Positions 5,283 through 5,319 of a stretch of DNA of 5,319 bases are shown one piece after another. A model generated the notes under the pieces. The model was given only the letters and a program-made list of their open reading frames with translations, did no database searches and was not told the origin of the DNA. This DNA is from DATJUF01 sp035524095 (lineage in GTDB: Bacteria; Desulfobacterota; Binatia; Binatales; Binataceae). The stretch spans positions 1-5,319 of the forward strand of contig DATKPK010000262.1 in assembly GCA_035524095.1 (NCBI GenBank), given 5' to 3'. Numbering within the stretch: the first letter of the stretch is position 1; every line of letters begins with the position of its first letter. Both the position numbers and the translations under genes were made by a program.

Positions 5283-5319
5283 GCTGACGTTCGCGTGATA
5301 GGCCGGGCCGGTCCTCTTA

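Noticed and set aside
1..5319. CRISPR array, retron or other repeat-based system
   Set aside because: No regularly spaced direct repeats, reverse transcriptase or Cas motifs were seen.

Overview
The window looks like the edge of an accessory or mobile region next to ordinary chromosomal genes, in a moderately GC-rich bacterium. The tRNA-Glu gene encodes its CCA end, and the protein families are bacterial. The host lineage cannot be fixed from this sequence; a proteobacterial or Desulfobacterota/Acidobacteria-like host is only a guess.

Left part (1-1263): The minus strand carries the first 229 codons of a SIR2-domain protein that runs off the window at base 1. It has the conserved GSGAS, NYD, LHG and GYSHND motifs. 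SIR2 domains of this kind are the NAD+-consuming effectors of several anti-phage systems (ThsA of Thoeris, DSR1/DSR2, SIR2-HerA, SIR2-APAZ), so this is the best defence candidate here. A 17-bp perfect palindrome lies just upstream of its start. Bases 689-1263 hold no convincing gene and look like decayed accessory DNA.

Middle (1264-2926): A 45-base 3' fragment of a tRNA-Arg (CCT) gene begins exactly at the anticodon loop and reads into its CCA. It is followed at higher coordinates by a complete tyrosine recombinase gene (1558-2703, minus), then by repeats that could be recombinase sites, then by an intact tRNA-Glu (TTC). The tRNA fragment is the typical scar of site-specific integration into a tRNA gene. 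The integrase lies between two possible integration targets, and the sequence alone does not decide which one it used.

Right part (3128-5097): Three compact genes look chromosomal. A dihydroorotate-dehydrogenase-like flavoprotein (minus) is divergent from a JAB/JAMM (M67-type) metalloprotease (plus). The protease is convergent with a GFA/CENP-V zinc protein (minus). The flavoprotein has lost the usual Ser-Cys-Pro-Asn active-site motif. The GFA gene has a plausible sigma-70 promoter with a symmetric operator-like site at the expected transcription start.

Overall model: a tRNA-anchored integration hotspot (tRNA-Glu and/or tRNA-Arg), with an integrase and a SIR2 gene of probable defence function on the accessory side. 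The flavin, protease and zinc-protein genes lie on the other side. Only the SIR2 gene points to an anti-phage system, and its C-terminal part and any partners lie outside the window.
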